A stretch of DNA of 64,000 nt from contig NZ_PCPP01000003.1 in assembly GCF_002979755.1 (NCBI RefSeq), positions 1 to 64,000 on the forward strand. Direction: 5' to 3'. Shown piece after piece: positions 8,191-16,040 of this stretch. Both the position numbers and the translations under genes were made by a program. This stretch comes from Chryseobacterium culicis. GTDB taxonomy: Bacteria; Bacteroidota; Bacteroidia; Flavobacteriales; Weeksellaceae. Below the pieces are notes generated by a model. That model worked only from the letters and a program-made list of their open reading frames with translations, had not been told where the DNA came from and made no database searches. Position 1 is the stretch's first letter. Every line of letters begins with the position of its first letter.

Positions 8191-9513
8191 TTATAAAATG
8201 CCTGTAATGTTTTGTAATAAATAATAATTGTTTTGTGCCATAATTTTGGCGGCTTCCAATTCAAATTTTGTCTGAAGAAGCTGTATATCCGCATCCAGCA
8301 GTTCTGTAATCAGAGAGGTCTGGCTGAAATAGGTATTCTTAATGATCCGTGCATTCTCTTTGGCCTGAATGACATTCGCTTCCGCTACCTTTATCTGCTC
8401 AAGGGCTTCCTGATATCTTAAATAAGCTTCTTTCACCTGCTGCCTTACCTGATCCTCTGTATTCTTGTGTACCTCTTCCTCTTTTTCAAACTCCAGTTGA
8501 GCTGCTTTTACTTTATGGGTATTATGATAAAGGGAAGAAATGGAAAAAGAAGCTTTAATTCCTACTATTCCTAATGAATACCAGTACGGATTATAGGGAT
8601 AAAGAAAAATCTGCGGATTGGCATAATAAAACTCTCCATACATTCCAATTTTAGGTCTTACATTGGCTTTTACCTGTTTCAGTTTGATCATACTCAGTTC
8701 TGTCTGCTGTTCAGAGACATGATAATTAAAAGAATGATCCAGTGCCAGTTTCAAATATTCTTTGTAGGTGGTATTTTCATTCCATTGATTCATTGGAACT
8801 TCAGGAATGACGATCTGTTCATCAGGAATACCCAGAATAATATTCAGCTTTTGTGTGGCAATGAGAATATCATTTTCAATGGTAATCAGAGTCATTTTCC
8901 GTTTTGACAGTTCAAGCTCTATTCTTAAAACATCACTTTTTAAAACAACTCCGTTTTTATACAGAGCCTGTATTTCTTTAAGCTGTGTTTTCTGATCGGC
9001 TATGTCCTGTTTTATAAGATCCCTGAAAATTAATGTTTTCTGGAGTTCAAGATAAAGCGCAGCTGCTTTATAATGAATATCAGAAACCGACTGTTCTTTC
9101 TGGATATCCTTAATTTTCTGAAGGGTCTGATTCTCTTTAATCTTAAGATTCAGCTTGTTTCCATTGTAAATATTCAGATAAAAATCTGCTCCCGCTCTGT
9201 AGAGCGTATGGATAACTTCATGCTGTGTAGGTTTGGAAAAAATTCCGTTTTCATAAATAGGAATATTAGAAGCTTTTTCTACGGAACCTTTAACATCAAT
9301 TTCCGGAAGACGTTCTCTTTTGGCATCTTTCACTTCGGCTTCGGCAATGTCTACGTTGATGGTATTAATTCTGATATGGCGGCTGTTTTCCTCAGCTTTC
9401 TGCCACGCATCTTTTAAGGAGAGTCGTATCGTATCCTTTGTTGGACTGCCAGTTTGAGCTGATAGAGTGTAGGAAATTCCCAGCATCAGCAATCCGGCGA
9501 CATAAATTTTCAT
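8191..9513 (-). CDS. TolC family outer membrane efflux protein
   Basis: A 440-residue protein with a signal peptide (MKIYVAGLLMLGISYTLSAQ) and the long alternating helices of outer-membrane efflux proteins, including two repeats such as LSLKDAWQKAEENSRHIRIN near the N-terminus. It is the first gene of the pump operon. The start at 9513 follows a TAAATTTG promoter element at 9538-9545; the further upstream ATG at 9552 would lie before the promoter. The AraC gene at 9646 is divergent and is the probable regulator. Confidence 0.92.
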   Translation of the reverse strand: MKIYVAGLLMLGISYTLSAQTGSPTKDTIRLSLKDAWQKAEENSRHIRINTINVDIAEAEVKDAKRERLPEIDVKGSVEKASNIPIYENGIFSKPTQHEVIHTLYRAGADFYLNIYNGNKLNLKIKENQTLQKIKDIQKEQSVSDIHYKAAALYLELQKTLIFRDLIKQDIADQKTQLKEIQALYKNGVVLKSDVLRIELELSKRKMTLITIENDILIATQKLNIILGIPDEQIVIPEVPMNQWNENTTYKEYLKLALDHSFNYHVSEQQTELSMIKLKQVKANVRPKIGMYGEFYYANPQIFLYPYNPYWYSLGIVGIKASFSISSLYHNTHKVKAAQLEFEKEEEVHKNTEDQVRQQVKEAYLRYQEALEQIKVAEANVIQAKENARIIKNTYFSQTSLITELLDADIQLLQTKFELEAAKIMAQNNYYLLQNITGIL

Positions 9514-9537
9514 TTGAATTTTTGAATTATTGCAATG

Positions 9538-9545
9538 CAAATTTA
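9538..9545 (-). promoter_or_regulatory. -7 element of the efflux operon
   Basis: TAAATTTG on the minus strand matches TAnnTTTG exactly, 24 nt before the TolC start. No convincing -33 element is seen, which fits a promoter that needs an activator such as the divergent AraC protein. Confidence 0.55.
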
Positions 9546-9609
9546 TTGGCAATCCTGAAATTATATTTACCTAAAATAGTCAACTTTTACATGATTCCGG
9601 CCAAATGCT

Positions 9610-9617
9610 TATATTTG
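9610..9617 (+). promoter_or_regulatory. -7 element of the divergent AraC gene
   Basis: TATATTTG is an exact TAnnTTTG match, 28 nt before the AraC start codon at 9646. The -33 region is weak. Confidence 0.6.
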
Positions 9618-9645
9618 TATTTTCATTGGTATTTTAAATTTTTCT

Positions 9646-10458
9646 ATGGGATTAATTGCTGCGCTTCCGGACATTGATAAAGATGACAAAAGTGTATTTG
9701 TAATGCACGAAAAATCGGAGAAACTGATTCCTTTTCACAAACATACAAAAGGACAGCTGAGTTATGTAGAAGGCGGTATTGCTTATATTACCATCAACAA
9801 CAGAACCTACGTAGTTCCGGCAAGACACTTCTTCTGGATTCCGCAGGGAATGGAACATATATTGGAAATTGGGTATACAGCAACTGTTCTGAGATCTCTT
9901 TATTTTTATGCCTATGATGATATCTCAGATCCTTTCTACAGCAGGCTGGGAATATATCCGGCATCAGAACTTCTGATCCAGATGATTAAGTACACTGAAA
10001 TCTGGGACGAAAAACATGTTACCGTAAAAGATGAAAATTTTGAATTTCTGGTGGCTTTAAAAAAAATTCTTCCCAAAACTCATAAACAGCCTTTACCTAT
10101 TATTCTTCCTGCAACCCATAATAAACAGATGATGAAAATTGTTTCCTATCTGGAATGGAATATCGGGGAAAAGCTTACCCTTGCCAATATAAGCAGCAGA
10201 TTTGGATTGAGTGAGCGCTCTTTGTCCCGACTTTTCAAAGCAGACATGGACATTTCTTTTCTTCAGTATCTGAAAACATTAAGGATCATCAAAGCCATTG
10301 AATTGCTTTTAAATACAGACAAACCCATCAATGAAATTGCTGATGACGTGGGCTACAGCTCCATCAGTGCATTCAGTGATACCTTCCATGAATTTACCCG
10401 TTCCAGACCTTCAGACCTGAGAAAGAGTAATAAAGCGATTCAAAATAGTATAGGATAA
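9646..10458 (+). CDS. AraC family regulator with cupin sensor domain
   Basis: A 270-residue protein. The N-terminal 110 residues look like an AraC-type cupin (HKHTKGQLSYVEGGIAYITI and VVPARHFFWIPQGMEH). The C-terminal 100 residues hold the two AraC helix-turn-helix units (LANISSRFGLSERSLSRLFK and IADDVGYSSISAFSDTFHEF). It is transcribed away from the TolC-HlyD-MFS operon, 132 nt away between start codons, an arrangement typical of a local regulator of the pump. Confidence 0.92.
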   Translation: MGLIAALPDIDKDDKSVFVMHEKSEKLIPFHKHTKGQLSYVEGGIAYITINNRTYVVPARHFFWIPQGMEHILEIGYTATVLRSLYFYAYDDISDPFYSRLGIYPASELLIQMIKYTEIWDEKHVTVKDENFEFLVALKKILPKTHKQPLPIILPATHNKQMMKIVSYLEWNIGEKLTLANISSRFGLSERSLSRLFKADMDISFLQYLKTLRIIKAIELLLNTDKPINEIADDVGYSSISAFSDTFHEFTRSRPSDLRKSNKAIQNSIG

Positions 10459-10493
10459 ACTTTTTGCAAATGAGTTATATCAGATTTAGAAAA

Positions 10494-10540
10494 AATAAAA
10501 GACTTATTTATCTTTTATTAAAAATATCTTTCTATCTTTG
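10494..10540 (+). promoter_or_regulatory. Promoter and candidate Rrf2 operator
   Basis: A perfect 9-bp inverted repeat, AATAAAAGA (10494-10502) and TCTTTTATT (10511-10519) with an 8-nt spacer, covers the -33 region. TATCTTTG (10533-10540) is an exact -7 element. The left arm recurs exactly at 11005 and 12704, followed by right arms at the same 8-nt spacing. An autoregulatory site is inferred. Confidence 0.65.
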
Positions 10541-10559
10541 TCCTATAAAATTCAGAAGA

Positions 10560-10991
10560 ATGTTTTCAAAAACCTGTGAATATGCTTTAAGAGCTTTGAT
10601 CTATATTGCCCAGCAGTCTAAGAGTGGCAGCAGGGTTGGGATTAAAGACATTTCAAAAAGCATTCATTCACCGGAACATTTTATCGCTAAAATTTTACAG
10701 GATCTGAGCAGAAAAGGCTTTGTACAGTCTGCTAAAGGTCCGAACGGAGGTTTCTATATGGATCAGAAAAATCTGAATACCTCTATTGCTGATATTGTAA
10801 GAGAAATTGACGGAGATAAGCTTTTCACGGGTTGTGGGCTTGGGCTTGATCAATGTTCAGAAACGCATCCTTGTCCGCTTCATGACCAATTTAAGAGCAT
10901 CAGACAAGATCTGCGAATCATGCTTGAAACTTCAAAAATTCAAATGTTTGTCGATAATCTGGACTTACAGCTTACTCATTTGAAGGCTTAA
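10560..10991 (+). CDS. Rrf2 family regulator, probable Fe-S NO sensor (NsrR-like)
   Basis: The 143-residue protein begins at MFSKTCEYALRALIYIAQQ, the usual Rrf2 start; the longer open frame upstream runs through the promoter. The winged helix spans about residues 1-75 (SPEHFIAKILQDLSRKGFV, AKGPNGGFY). Three cysteines in GCGLGLDQCSETHPC (spacing x6 and x5) are in the place where IscR, NsrR and related proteins hold a [2Fe-2S] or [4Fe-4S] cluster. Its neighbours are RIC/ScdA and a nitric oxide reductase, so nitric-oxide sensing is the best guess. NsrR and IscR cannot be told apart by sequence alone. Confidence 0.88.
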   Translation: MFSKTCEYALRALIYIAQQSKSGSRVGIKDISKSIHSPEHFIAKILQDLSRKGFVQSAKGPNGGFYMDQKNLNTSIADIVREIDGDKLFTGCGLGLDQCSETHPCPLHDQFKSIRQDLRIMLETSKIQMFVDNLDLQLTHLKA

Positions 10992-11004
10992 AAAAATTTA
11001 ATCA

Positions 11005-11030
11005 AATAAAAGATAAAAAGATCTTTATAT
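11005..11030 (+). promoter_or_regulatory. Candidate Rrf2-type dyad, second copy
   Basis: AATAAAAGA (11005-11013), 8 nt, then TCTTTATAT (11022-11030). The left arm is identical to that at 10494, and the right arm matches at 6 of 9 positions. The site ends directly at the start codon at 11031. Confidence 0.45.
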
Positions 11031-11492
11031 ATGAAATTATATCTTAAAAATCCATTGACATTGATGTTGCTCTGTCTGATGACAGGAATGTTTCTGACAA
11101 TCAGTTTTTTGGAAACACCTTTGAAATTTCAGGTGCAGGGAATTACCCTTCCTACAGCATTAGGACTGGGAAAACTGATGTTTGGAATATCTACAAAAAT
11201 ACAATGGATATTTCTTACGATCATCCTGATCCTGATGCTCATAAGCCGTAAAAAACATACAAAATTTGACTTTATCATTCTGACTGCTTTGCTTTCTATA
11301 CTTGCATTAGAGCAACTCTGGCTGCTGCCGGTACTTGATTCACGGGTAGATGTACTTTCATCAGGAAAAACCTTATCTCCTACTCCGCTGCATGATTATT
11401 TTATCTATGCAGAAACAACAAAAGCATTCATTCTGATTCTGGCAATTCTATTACAATTTAAAACCCAACCTCATGAAAACAGATCCTATTGA
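11031..11492 (+). CDS. Uncharacterised four-helix membrane protein of NO cluster
   Basis: The family is not recognised. The 153-residue protein has about four hydrophobic segments (near residues 9-27, 58-72, 81-100 and 130-143) and ends in a short polar tail. A hydrophilic stretch with D and R residues (LDSRVDVLSSGK) lies between helices three and four. No heme or metal motif is apparent. It follows the Rrf2 gene by 39 nt, carries the candidate operator at its start, and overlaps the next gene (methyltransferase) by 20 nt, so it belongs to the NO-response cluster. Confidence 0.8.
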   Translation: MKLYLKNPLTLMLLCLMTGMFLTISFLETPLKFQVQGITLPTALGLGKLMFGISTKIQWIFLTIILILMLISRKKHTKFDFIILTALLSILALEQLWLLPVLDSRVDVLSSGKTLSPTPLHDYFIYAETTKAFILILAILLQFKTQPHENRSY

Positions 11493-12249
11493 AAAAATGT
11501 CCGGACATTGGCTACTGGCTAAAGTTGGTAAAAAAGTACTCCGCCCTGGAGGTCTGGCGCTCACCCAAAAGATGCTCACCATGATTAATATCACTCCTCA
11601 TGATGATGTCGTTGAATTTGCACCTGGGCTGGGTTTAACAGCACAACTCATCTTAGAAAAGAATCCAAAATCTTATATAGGAATTGATGCTGAAGAAAAC
11701 GCTGTAAAACTTTTACAAAGAAAGTTTAAACACAGCCAGGCACTCTTTCAGTTAGGAAATGCAACACACAGCTCATTACCAGTGCAGTCCGCAGACAAAG
11801 TTTTTGGTGAGGCGATGCTGAGTATGCATGCAGATCACAGAAAATCTGAAATCGTTAATGAAACCAAAAACATTCTGAAACCTCAGGGGTTATATGCTAT
11901 TCATGAATTGGCATTAATGCCGGATCACCTGGATGAAAATGTGAAACTGCATATTCAGAAAGAGCTGGCTTTAGCCATTAAAGTCAATGCACGTCCACTG
12001 ACTGTTTCTGAGTGGAAAAAACTGCTGGAAAAAGAAGGATTTAAAGTTTTGCAGGTTGAAACAGCTCCTATGCAACTTCTAAGACCACAAAGAATCATCA
12101 GTGATGAAGGACTTTCCGGATTCTTAAAAATTGCAGGAAATATTCTTACAAAACCTAAAATCCGTTCCCGAATCCTTCAGATGAAAAAAATATTCAAAAA
12201 ATATGAAGACAGCCTTTGTGCTGTTGCCATTCTTGCTCAAAAAATTTAA
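11473..12249 (+). CDS. Class I SAM-dependent methyltransferase
   Basis: A 258-residue Rossmann-fold methyltransferase. Motif I is VVEFAPGLGLTAQLIL, motif II is the acidic YIGIDAE, and a UbiE-like middle region reads NETKNILKPQGLYAIHEL. It starts inside the end of the membrane-protein gene (20-nt overlap) and is followed 12 nt later by a cytochrome c gene. The substrate is unknown. Its place between an Fe-S Rrf2 regulator and NO-reduction genes suggests a role in nitrosative stress or in making a quinone or heme cofactor, but nothing in the sequence proves this. Confidence 0.88.
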   Translation: MKTDPIEKMSGHWLLAKVGKKVLRPGGLALTQKMLTMINITPHDDVVEFAPGLGLTAQLILEKNPKSYIGIDAEENAVKLLQRKFKHSQALFQLGNATHSSLPVQSADKVFGEAMLSMHADHRKSEIVNETKNILKPQGLYAIHELALMPDHLDENVKLHIQKELALAIKVNARPLTVSEWKKLLEKEGFKVLQVETAPMQLLRPQRIISDEGLSGFLKIAGNILTKPKIRSRILQMKKIFKKYEDSLCAVAILAQKI

Positions 12250-12261
12250 ACAACATCTATT

Positions 12262-12690
12262 ATGAAAGCCCAATTTCTCAATATTGCGATCATCTTAAGT
12301 TTATCACTCACAGCGCTTTCCTGCTCTAAAAGTGAAACTACTCCCATCCCCAAAGCAGAACCTTACTCTGCTGAACAGGTAATTCAACCACAGCCCGCAG
12401 CGCCAGTTCCCACTCCTTCTCCTTCACCAGATGCCTCAAAACATGAAGGGTTACAACTCATTGAAGGAACTGATTGTCTTACCTGCCATAAAATAGATTC
12501 AAAATTAATAGGTCCTTCCTATCAGGAAGTGGCCGCAAAATATACTGAAACAGACCTTGATATGCTGGCACAAAAAATAATTGATGGTGGTAAAGGCAAT
12601 TGGGGAGAAATTCCGATGACTCCTCATACAGGATTAAGTAAAGAAAATGCCAGACAGATGGTAAAATACATCCTGTCGCTCAAAAAGTAA
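12262..12690 (+). CDS. Lipoprotein cytochrome c (monoheme)
   Basis: A 142-residue protein with a lipoprotein signal peptide (lipobox LTALSC, cysteine 21), a proline-rich linker (about residues 27-57) and one cytochrome c domain. The heme site is CLTCH near residues 73-77, and IPMTPH supplies the likely methionine ligand, as in the cytochrome c551/c552 group. It is membrane-anchored in the periplasm and probably shuttles electrons. It precedes the RIC and NO reductase genes. The downstream reductase is of the quinol type, so this cytochrome is not strictly needed by it. Confidence 0.92.
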   Translation: MKAQFLNIAIILSLSLTALSCSKSETTPIPKAEPYSAEQVIQPQPAAPVPTPSPSPDASKHEGLQLIEGTDCLTCHKIDSKLIGPSYQEVAAKYTETDLDMLAQKIIDGGKGNWGEIPMTPHTGLSKENARQMVKYILSLKK

Positions 12691-12703
12691 AAAAATTTAA
12701 AAC

Positions 12704-12729
12704 AATAAAAGACAAAAAAGTATTATATT
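12704..12729 (+). promoter_or_regulatory. Candidate Rrf2-type dyad, third copy
   Basis: AATAAAAGA (12704-12712), 8 nt, then TATTATATT (12721-12729). The left arm is identical to the other two sites, and the right arm matches at 7 of 9 positions. As at 11005, the site abuts the start codon. Confidence 0.45.
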
Positions 12730-13455
12730 ATGAATACAAGAACAGACTTTATAGGACATATGGTTGCTGAAGATTTCAGAACAGCAGCAATTTTTAAAAG
12801 ACACGGTATTGATTTCTGCTGTAAAGGCGGAAGAACCATTGAAGATGCCTGCAGTAATAAAAAACTTGATGCTGAAAGGATTTATGAAGAACTGGAAGCC
12901 CTTCCAAAAAATGAAGGTACTGCCATAGATTTCAACAGCTGGCCTCTGGATCTACTGGCGGATTATATTGAGAAAACGCACCATCGTTATGTAGAAGAAA
13001 AAACTTCTGTTTTGCAGGCATTTCTTGATAAGCTGTGTAAAGTTCATGGAGGAAGACATCCGGAGCTGTTCGAAATTAACACCTTATTTAATGACTCTGC
13101 GCACGATCTGGCTGCTCATATGAAAAAAGAAGAACTGATTCTTTTCCCTTTTGTACGGAATATGGTAAAAGCTAAAATATCAGGTACATCCCTTCCCCAG
13201 GCTCATTTTGGAACAGTGGAAAATCCTGTCCATATGATGGAACACGAACATACAGTAGAAGGCGAACGTTTCAGAAGAATTGCAGAAATCACCAATGAAT
13301 ATCTTCCTCCTGCAGATGCCTGCAATACCTACAAAGTAGCTTTTGCCATGCTTCAGGATTTTGAAAATGATTTACATAAACATATCCATCTTGAAAATAA
13401 TATCCTCTTTCCAAAAGCCATCCAACTGGAAAAAGAATTTGCCGTTGAATCTTAA
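12730..13455 (+). CDS. ric: RIC/ScdA family iron-sulfur cluster repair di-iron protein
   Basis: A 241-residue protein with the N-terminal DUF542/ScdA_N domain (FKRHGIDFCCKGGRTIEDAC, vicinal cysteines C30-C31) and a C-terminal hemerythrin-like four-helix bundle. The di-iron histidine and glutamate motifs are visible: HHRYVEE, HMKKEELILFP, MMEHEHTVEGE and HKHIHLENNILFP. RIC proteins (YtfE, ScdA, DnrN) repair iron-sulfur clusters damaged by nitric oxide or oxidants. The gene is 13 nt upstream of the NO reductase gene and has a candidate Rrf2 site at its start. Confidence 0.95.
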   Translation: MNTRTDFIGHMVAEDFRTAAIFKRHGIDFCCKGGRTIEDACSNKKLDAERIYEELEALPKNEGTAIDFNSWPLDLLADYIEKTHHRYVEEKTSVLQAFLDKLCKVHGGRHPELFEINTLFNDSAHDLAAHMKKEELILFPFVRNMVKAKISGTSLPQAHFGTVENPVHMMEHEHTVEGERFRRIAEITNEYLPPADACNTYKVAFAMLQDFENDLHKHIHLENNILFPKAIQLEKEFAVES

Positions 13456-13468
13456 AAACTAAAACAGA

Positions 13469-15712
13469 ATGACACCTAAAAAACTTTGGATATGGCTGGC
13501 GGTAGTAATGGTTGCTTCATTTGCTGTTCTTATCTTCTATGGAACTGAAATTTACAGAAAAATCCCCCCAATTCCTGACAAAGTAGTAAGCACAGACGGA
13601 ACTGTTATTGCTACCGGACAGGATATTAAAGATGGACAAAACGTCTGGCAGTCTATCGGCGGACAAACAGTAGGAAGTATCTGGGGACATGGTGCCTATA
13701 TTGCTCCAGACTGGACGGCCGATTACCTCCACCGGGAATCTGTTCTGCTGCTTGATGAGCTGGCAAAAAAGGATGGAAAAGTTTACAAGGAACTTCCGGA
13801 TGAAGAACAAGCCAAATATCAGGTACTGCTGAAAAAAGAACTTCGTACCAACACCTTCAATGAAAGCAATAACGAAATTATTTTCTCCCCAGAACGGGCT
13901 GAAGTGCAGAAAAAGCTTTCCCTGTATTATTCAAAATTATTCATGGATGATGCTTCCATGGCAAAACTTCGTGATCAGTATGCTATTCCGAAAAATACGA
14001 TCAAAGATACCGGAAGAATGGCCAAAATGAATGCTTTCTTTGCATGGAGCACCTGGGTTTGTATTACGGAAAGACCGGGAGATGATGTGACATACACCAA
14101 TAACTGGCCTCATGATGAATCGGTTGGAAATGTTCCTCCACCTTCCCTGCATGTATGGTCTGGTTTCAGTATATTACTTTTATTAGCATGTGTAGGCCTT
14201 TTGGTGTTTTATCATGCCAGAAACAAAGAAGAAGAGATCAGTGAAGCGCTTCCACACGAAGATCCGCTGCGAAGCATGAAACCGACTCCCTCCATGAAGG
14301 CCACTTTGAAGTACATATGGGTTGTTGCCCTATTAATCCTTGTTCAAATGCTTGCCGGAGTGGTGACTGCTCATTACGGAGTGGAAGGAAGCGGATTTTA
14401 TGGTATTCCTTTGGATCAGTTTCTACCACAATCGGTTTCCAGAAGCTGGCATGTACAATTGGCCATATTCTGGATTGCTACCTCATGGCTGGCAACCGGA
14501 CTTTATATTGCTCCTGCCGTTTCAGGATATGAACCAAAGTATCAGAAACTGGGCGTAAATATTCTATTCGGAGCTTTACTGATCGTTGTGCTGGGATCTT
14601 TAACGGGTCAGTGGCTCGGAGTTATGCAAAAACTGGGTCTGGTAGATAATTTCCTTTGGGGACATCAGGGGTATGAATATGTAGAACTGGGAAGAGTCTG
14701 GCAGATCTTACTGCTCATCGGACTTATTCTCTGGCTGGTTTTAATGGTTCGGGCTCTTCTTCCTGCCTTGAAGCGGAAAGATGGAGACCGTCATTTGCTG
14801 ACCCTGTTTACTCTTTCATCAGTAGCCATTGCATTATTTTATGGAGCCGGACTAATGTATGGAAGACAAACCCATATGGCGATTGCAGAATATTGGCGAT
14901 GGTGGGTAGTTCACCTTTGGGTAGAAGGTTTTTTTGAAGTATTCGCAACCGTAGTGGCGGCCTTTTTATTTACAAGATTAGGATTGCTAAGGCTAAAATC
15001 TGCAACCAATGCCGTTTTATTCTCAACCATCATCTTTCTTGGCGGAGGGATATTGGGAACGTTCCATCATCTGTATTTCAGTGCTACCCCTACAGCTGTT
15101 CTGGCATTAGGAGCTACTTTCAGTGCCCTGGAAATAGTACCGCTTGTTCTGATTGGTTATGAAGCCTATCAAAATTATCAGCTGAGTAAATCCACCCAAT
15201 GGATTCAAGCCTACAAATGGCCCATCTACTGCTTCATTGCCATGTGTTTCTGGAATTTCCTCGGGGCAGGAATCTTCGGATTTGCCATCAATCCTCCTAT
15301 TGCTCTTTACTATATTCAGGGATTGAATACCACTGCTGTGCATGGCCATGCGGCTTTATTCGGAGTCTATGGAATTCTGGGAATCGGATTAATGATGTTT
15401 GTTTTGCGAGGACTTTATCCTGACCGACAGTGGAATGATAAATTAATAGGATGGGCTTTCTGGCTTATCAATATCGGATTGCTGGTGATGGTAACGATTA
15501 GTCTTCTTCCCATAGGTATCATGCAGTCCGTAGCCTCTATAAAAGAAGGGTACTGGTATGCAAGATCTGCAGAATTTATGCAGACTGATACCATGCATTT
15601 TCTGAGATGGCTGCGTGTACCCGGAGATATTTTACTGGCTGCTGGTGAGCTGCTTTTCGTTATTTTCATCATCGGACTGAAATTTGGATGGTCGTTGAAA
15701 GAAAAACGATAG
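13469..15712 (+). CDS. norB: Quinol-dependent nitric oxide reductase (qNOR)
   Basis: A 747-residue inner-membrane enzyme that reduces two NO to N2O with quinol as electron donor. The N-terminal membrane helix and about 200-residue periplasmic domain lacking a CxxCH site mark the single-subunit qNOR form. About twelve further helices form the heme-copper-oxidase-like core, with VEGFFEVFATV (active-site glutamates), FHHLYFSATP (heme b3/Fe-B histidines) and HGHAALFGVYGILGIG visible. The length matches known qNORs. It is the last gene of the cluster and serves detoxification rather than full denitrification, as no other nitrogen-oxide reductase is near. Confidence 0.96.
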   Translation: MTPKKLWIWLAVVMVASFAVLIFYGTEIYRKIPPIPDKVVSTDGTVIATGQDIKDGQNVWQSIGGQTVGSIWGHGAYIAPDWTADYLHRESVLLLDELAKKDGKVYKELPDEEQAKYQVLLKKELRTNTFNESNNEIIFSPERAEVQKKLSLYYSKLFMDDASMAKLRDQYAIPKNTIKDTGRMAKMNAFFAWSTWVCITERPGDDVTYTNNWPHDESVGNVPPPSLHVWSGFSILLLLACVGLLVFYHARNKEEEISEALPHEDPLRSMKPTPSMKATLKYIWVVALLILVQMLAGVVTAHYGVEGSGFYGIPLDQFLPQSVSRSWHVQLAIFWIATSWLATGLYIAPAVSGYEPKYQKLGVNILFGALLIVVLGSLTGQWLGVMQKLGLVDNFLWGHQGYEYVELGRVWQILLLIGLILWLVLMVRALLPALKRKDGDRHLLTLFTLSSVAIALFYGAGLMYGRQTHMAIAEYWRWWVVHLWVEGFFEVFATVVAAFLFTRLGLLRLKSATNAVLFSTIIFLGGGILGTFHHLYFSATPTAVLALGATFSALEIVPLVLIGYEAYQNYQLSKSTQWIQAYKWPIYCFIAMCFWNFLGAGIFGFAINPPIALYYIQGLNTTAVHGHAALFGVYGILGIGLMMFVLRGLYPDRQWNDKLIGWAFWLINIGLLVMVTISLLPIGIMQSVASIKEGYWYARSAEFMQTDTMHFLRWLRVPGDILLAAGELLFVIFIIGLKFGWSLKEKR

Positions 15713-15992
15713 TATGAATGGTTCAAATCTCGTAGGATTTTTAATCTTTAAAATTTGATGATTTTTACATTACTTGAATTTAATTTTTAACGTAAAAGGA
15801 ATATTATCATTATGTTTATTTAAGGAAGCGAAGAAGAGCGACTTTGTCGCGGATGAAGCGTTATGGTAATACATTCGCTTAAAAATGATCCATGAAATTA
15901 ATCAAACCTCTTTGCTCCCTTACAATCATAAGAATTACAGATAAAGCTTTGCGTTGATAAAATGAGATTCTATTAATTCATTCTGATTTACA
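15713..15992. other. Intergenic region without a gene
   Basis: No coding frame is convincing. The only structure seen is a short hairpin, GCGAC-TTT-GTCGC near 15838-15850, set in a GC-richer patch (about 15823-15862) that stands out from the A/T-rich surroundings. Confidence 0.6.
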
Positions 15993-15994
15993 TT

Positions 15995-16030
15995 AAAAAA
16001 GCCTTTAAATTCAATATTTAAAGGCTTTTT
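15995..16030. terminator. Bidirectional terminator
   Basis: GCCTTTAAA (16001-16009) and TTTAAAGGC (16017-16025) form a perfect 9-bp stem with an A run before it and a T run after it. It lies between the convergent norB and GT117 genes. Confidence 0.9.
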
Positions 16031-16040
16031 ATTTGGTAGT

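Noticed and set aside
15820..15865. GC-rich patch with a GCGAC-TTT-GTCGC hairpin, a possible small RNA or repeat
   Set aside because: Only a 5-bp stem and no second copy in the window; the evidence is too thin.
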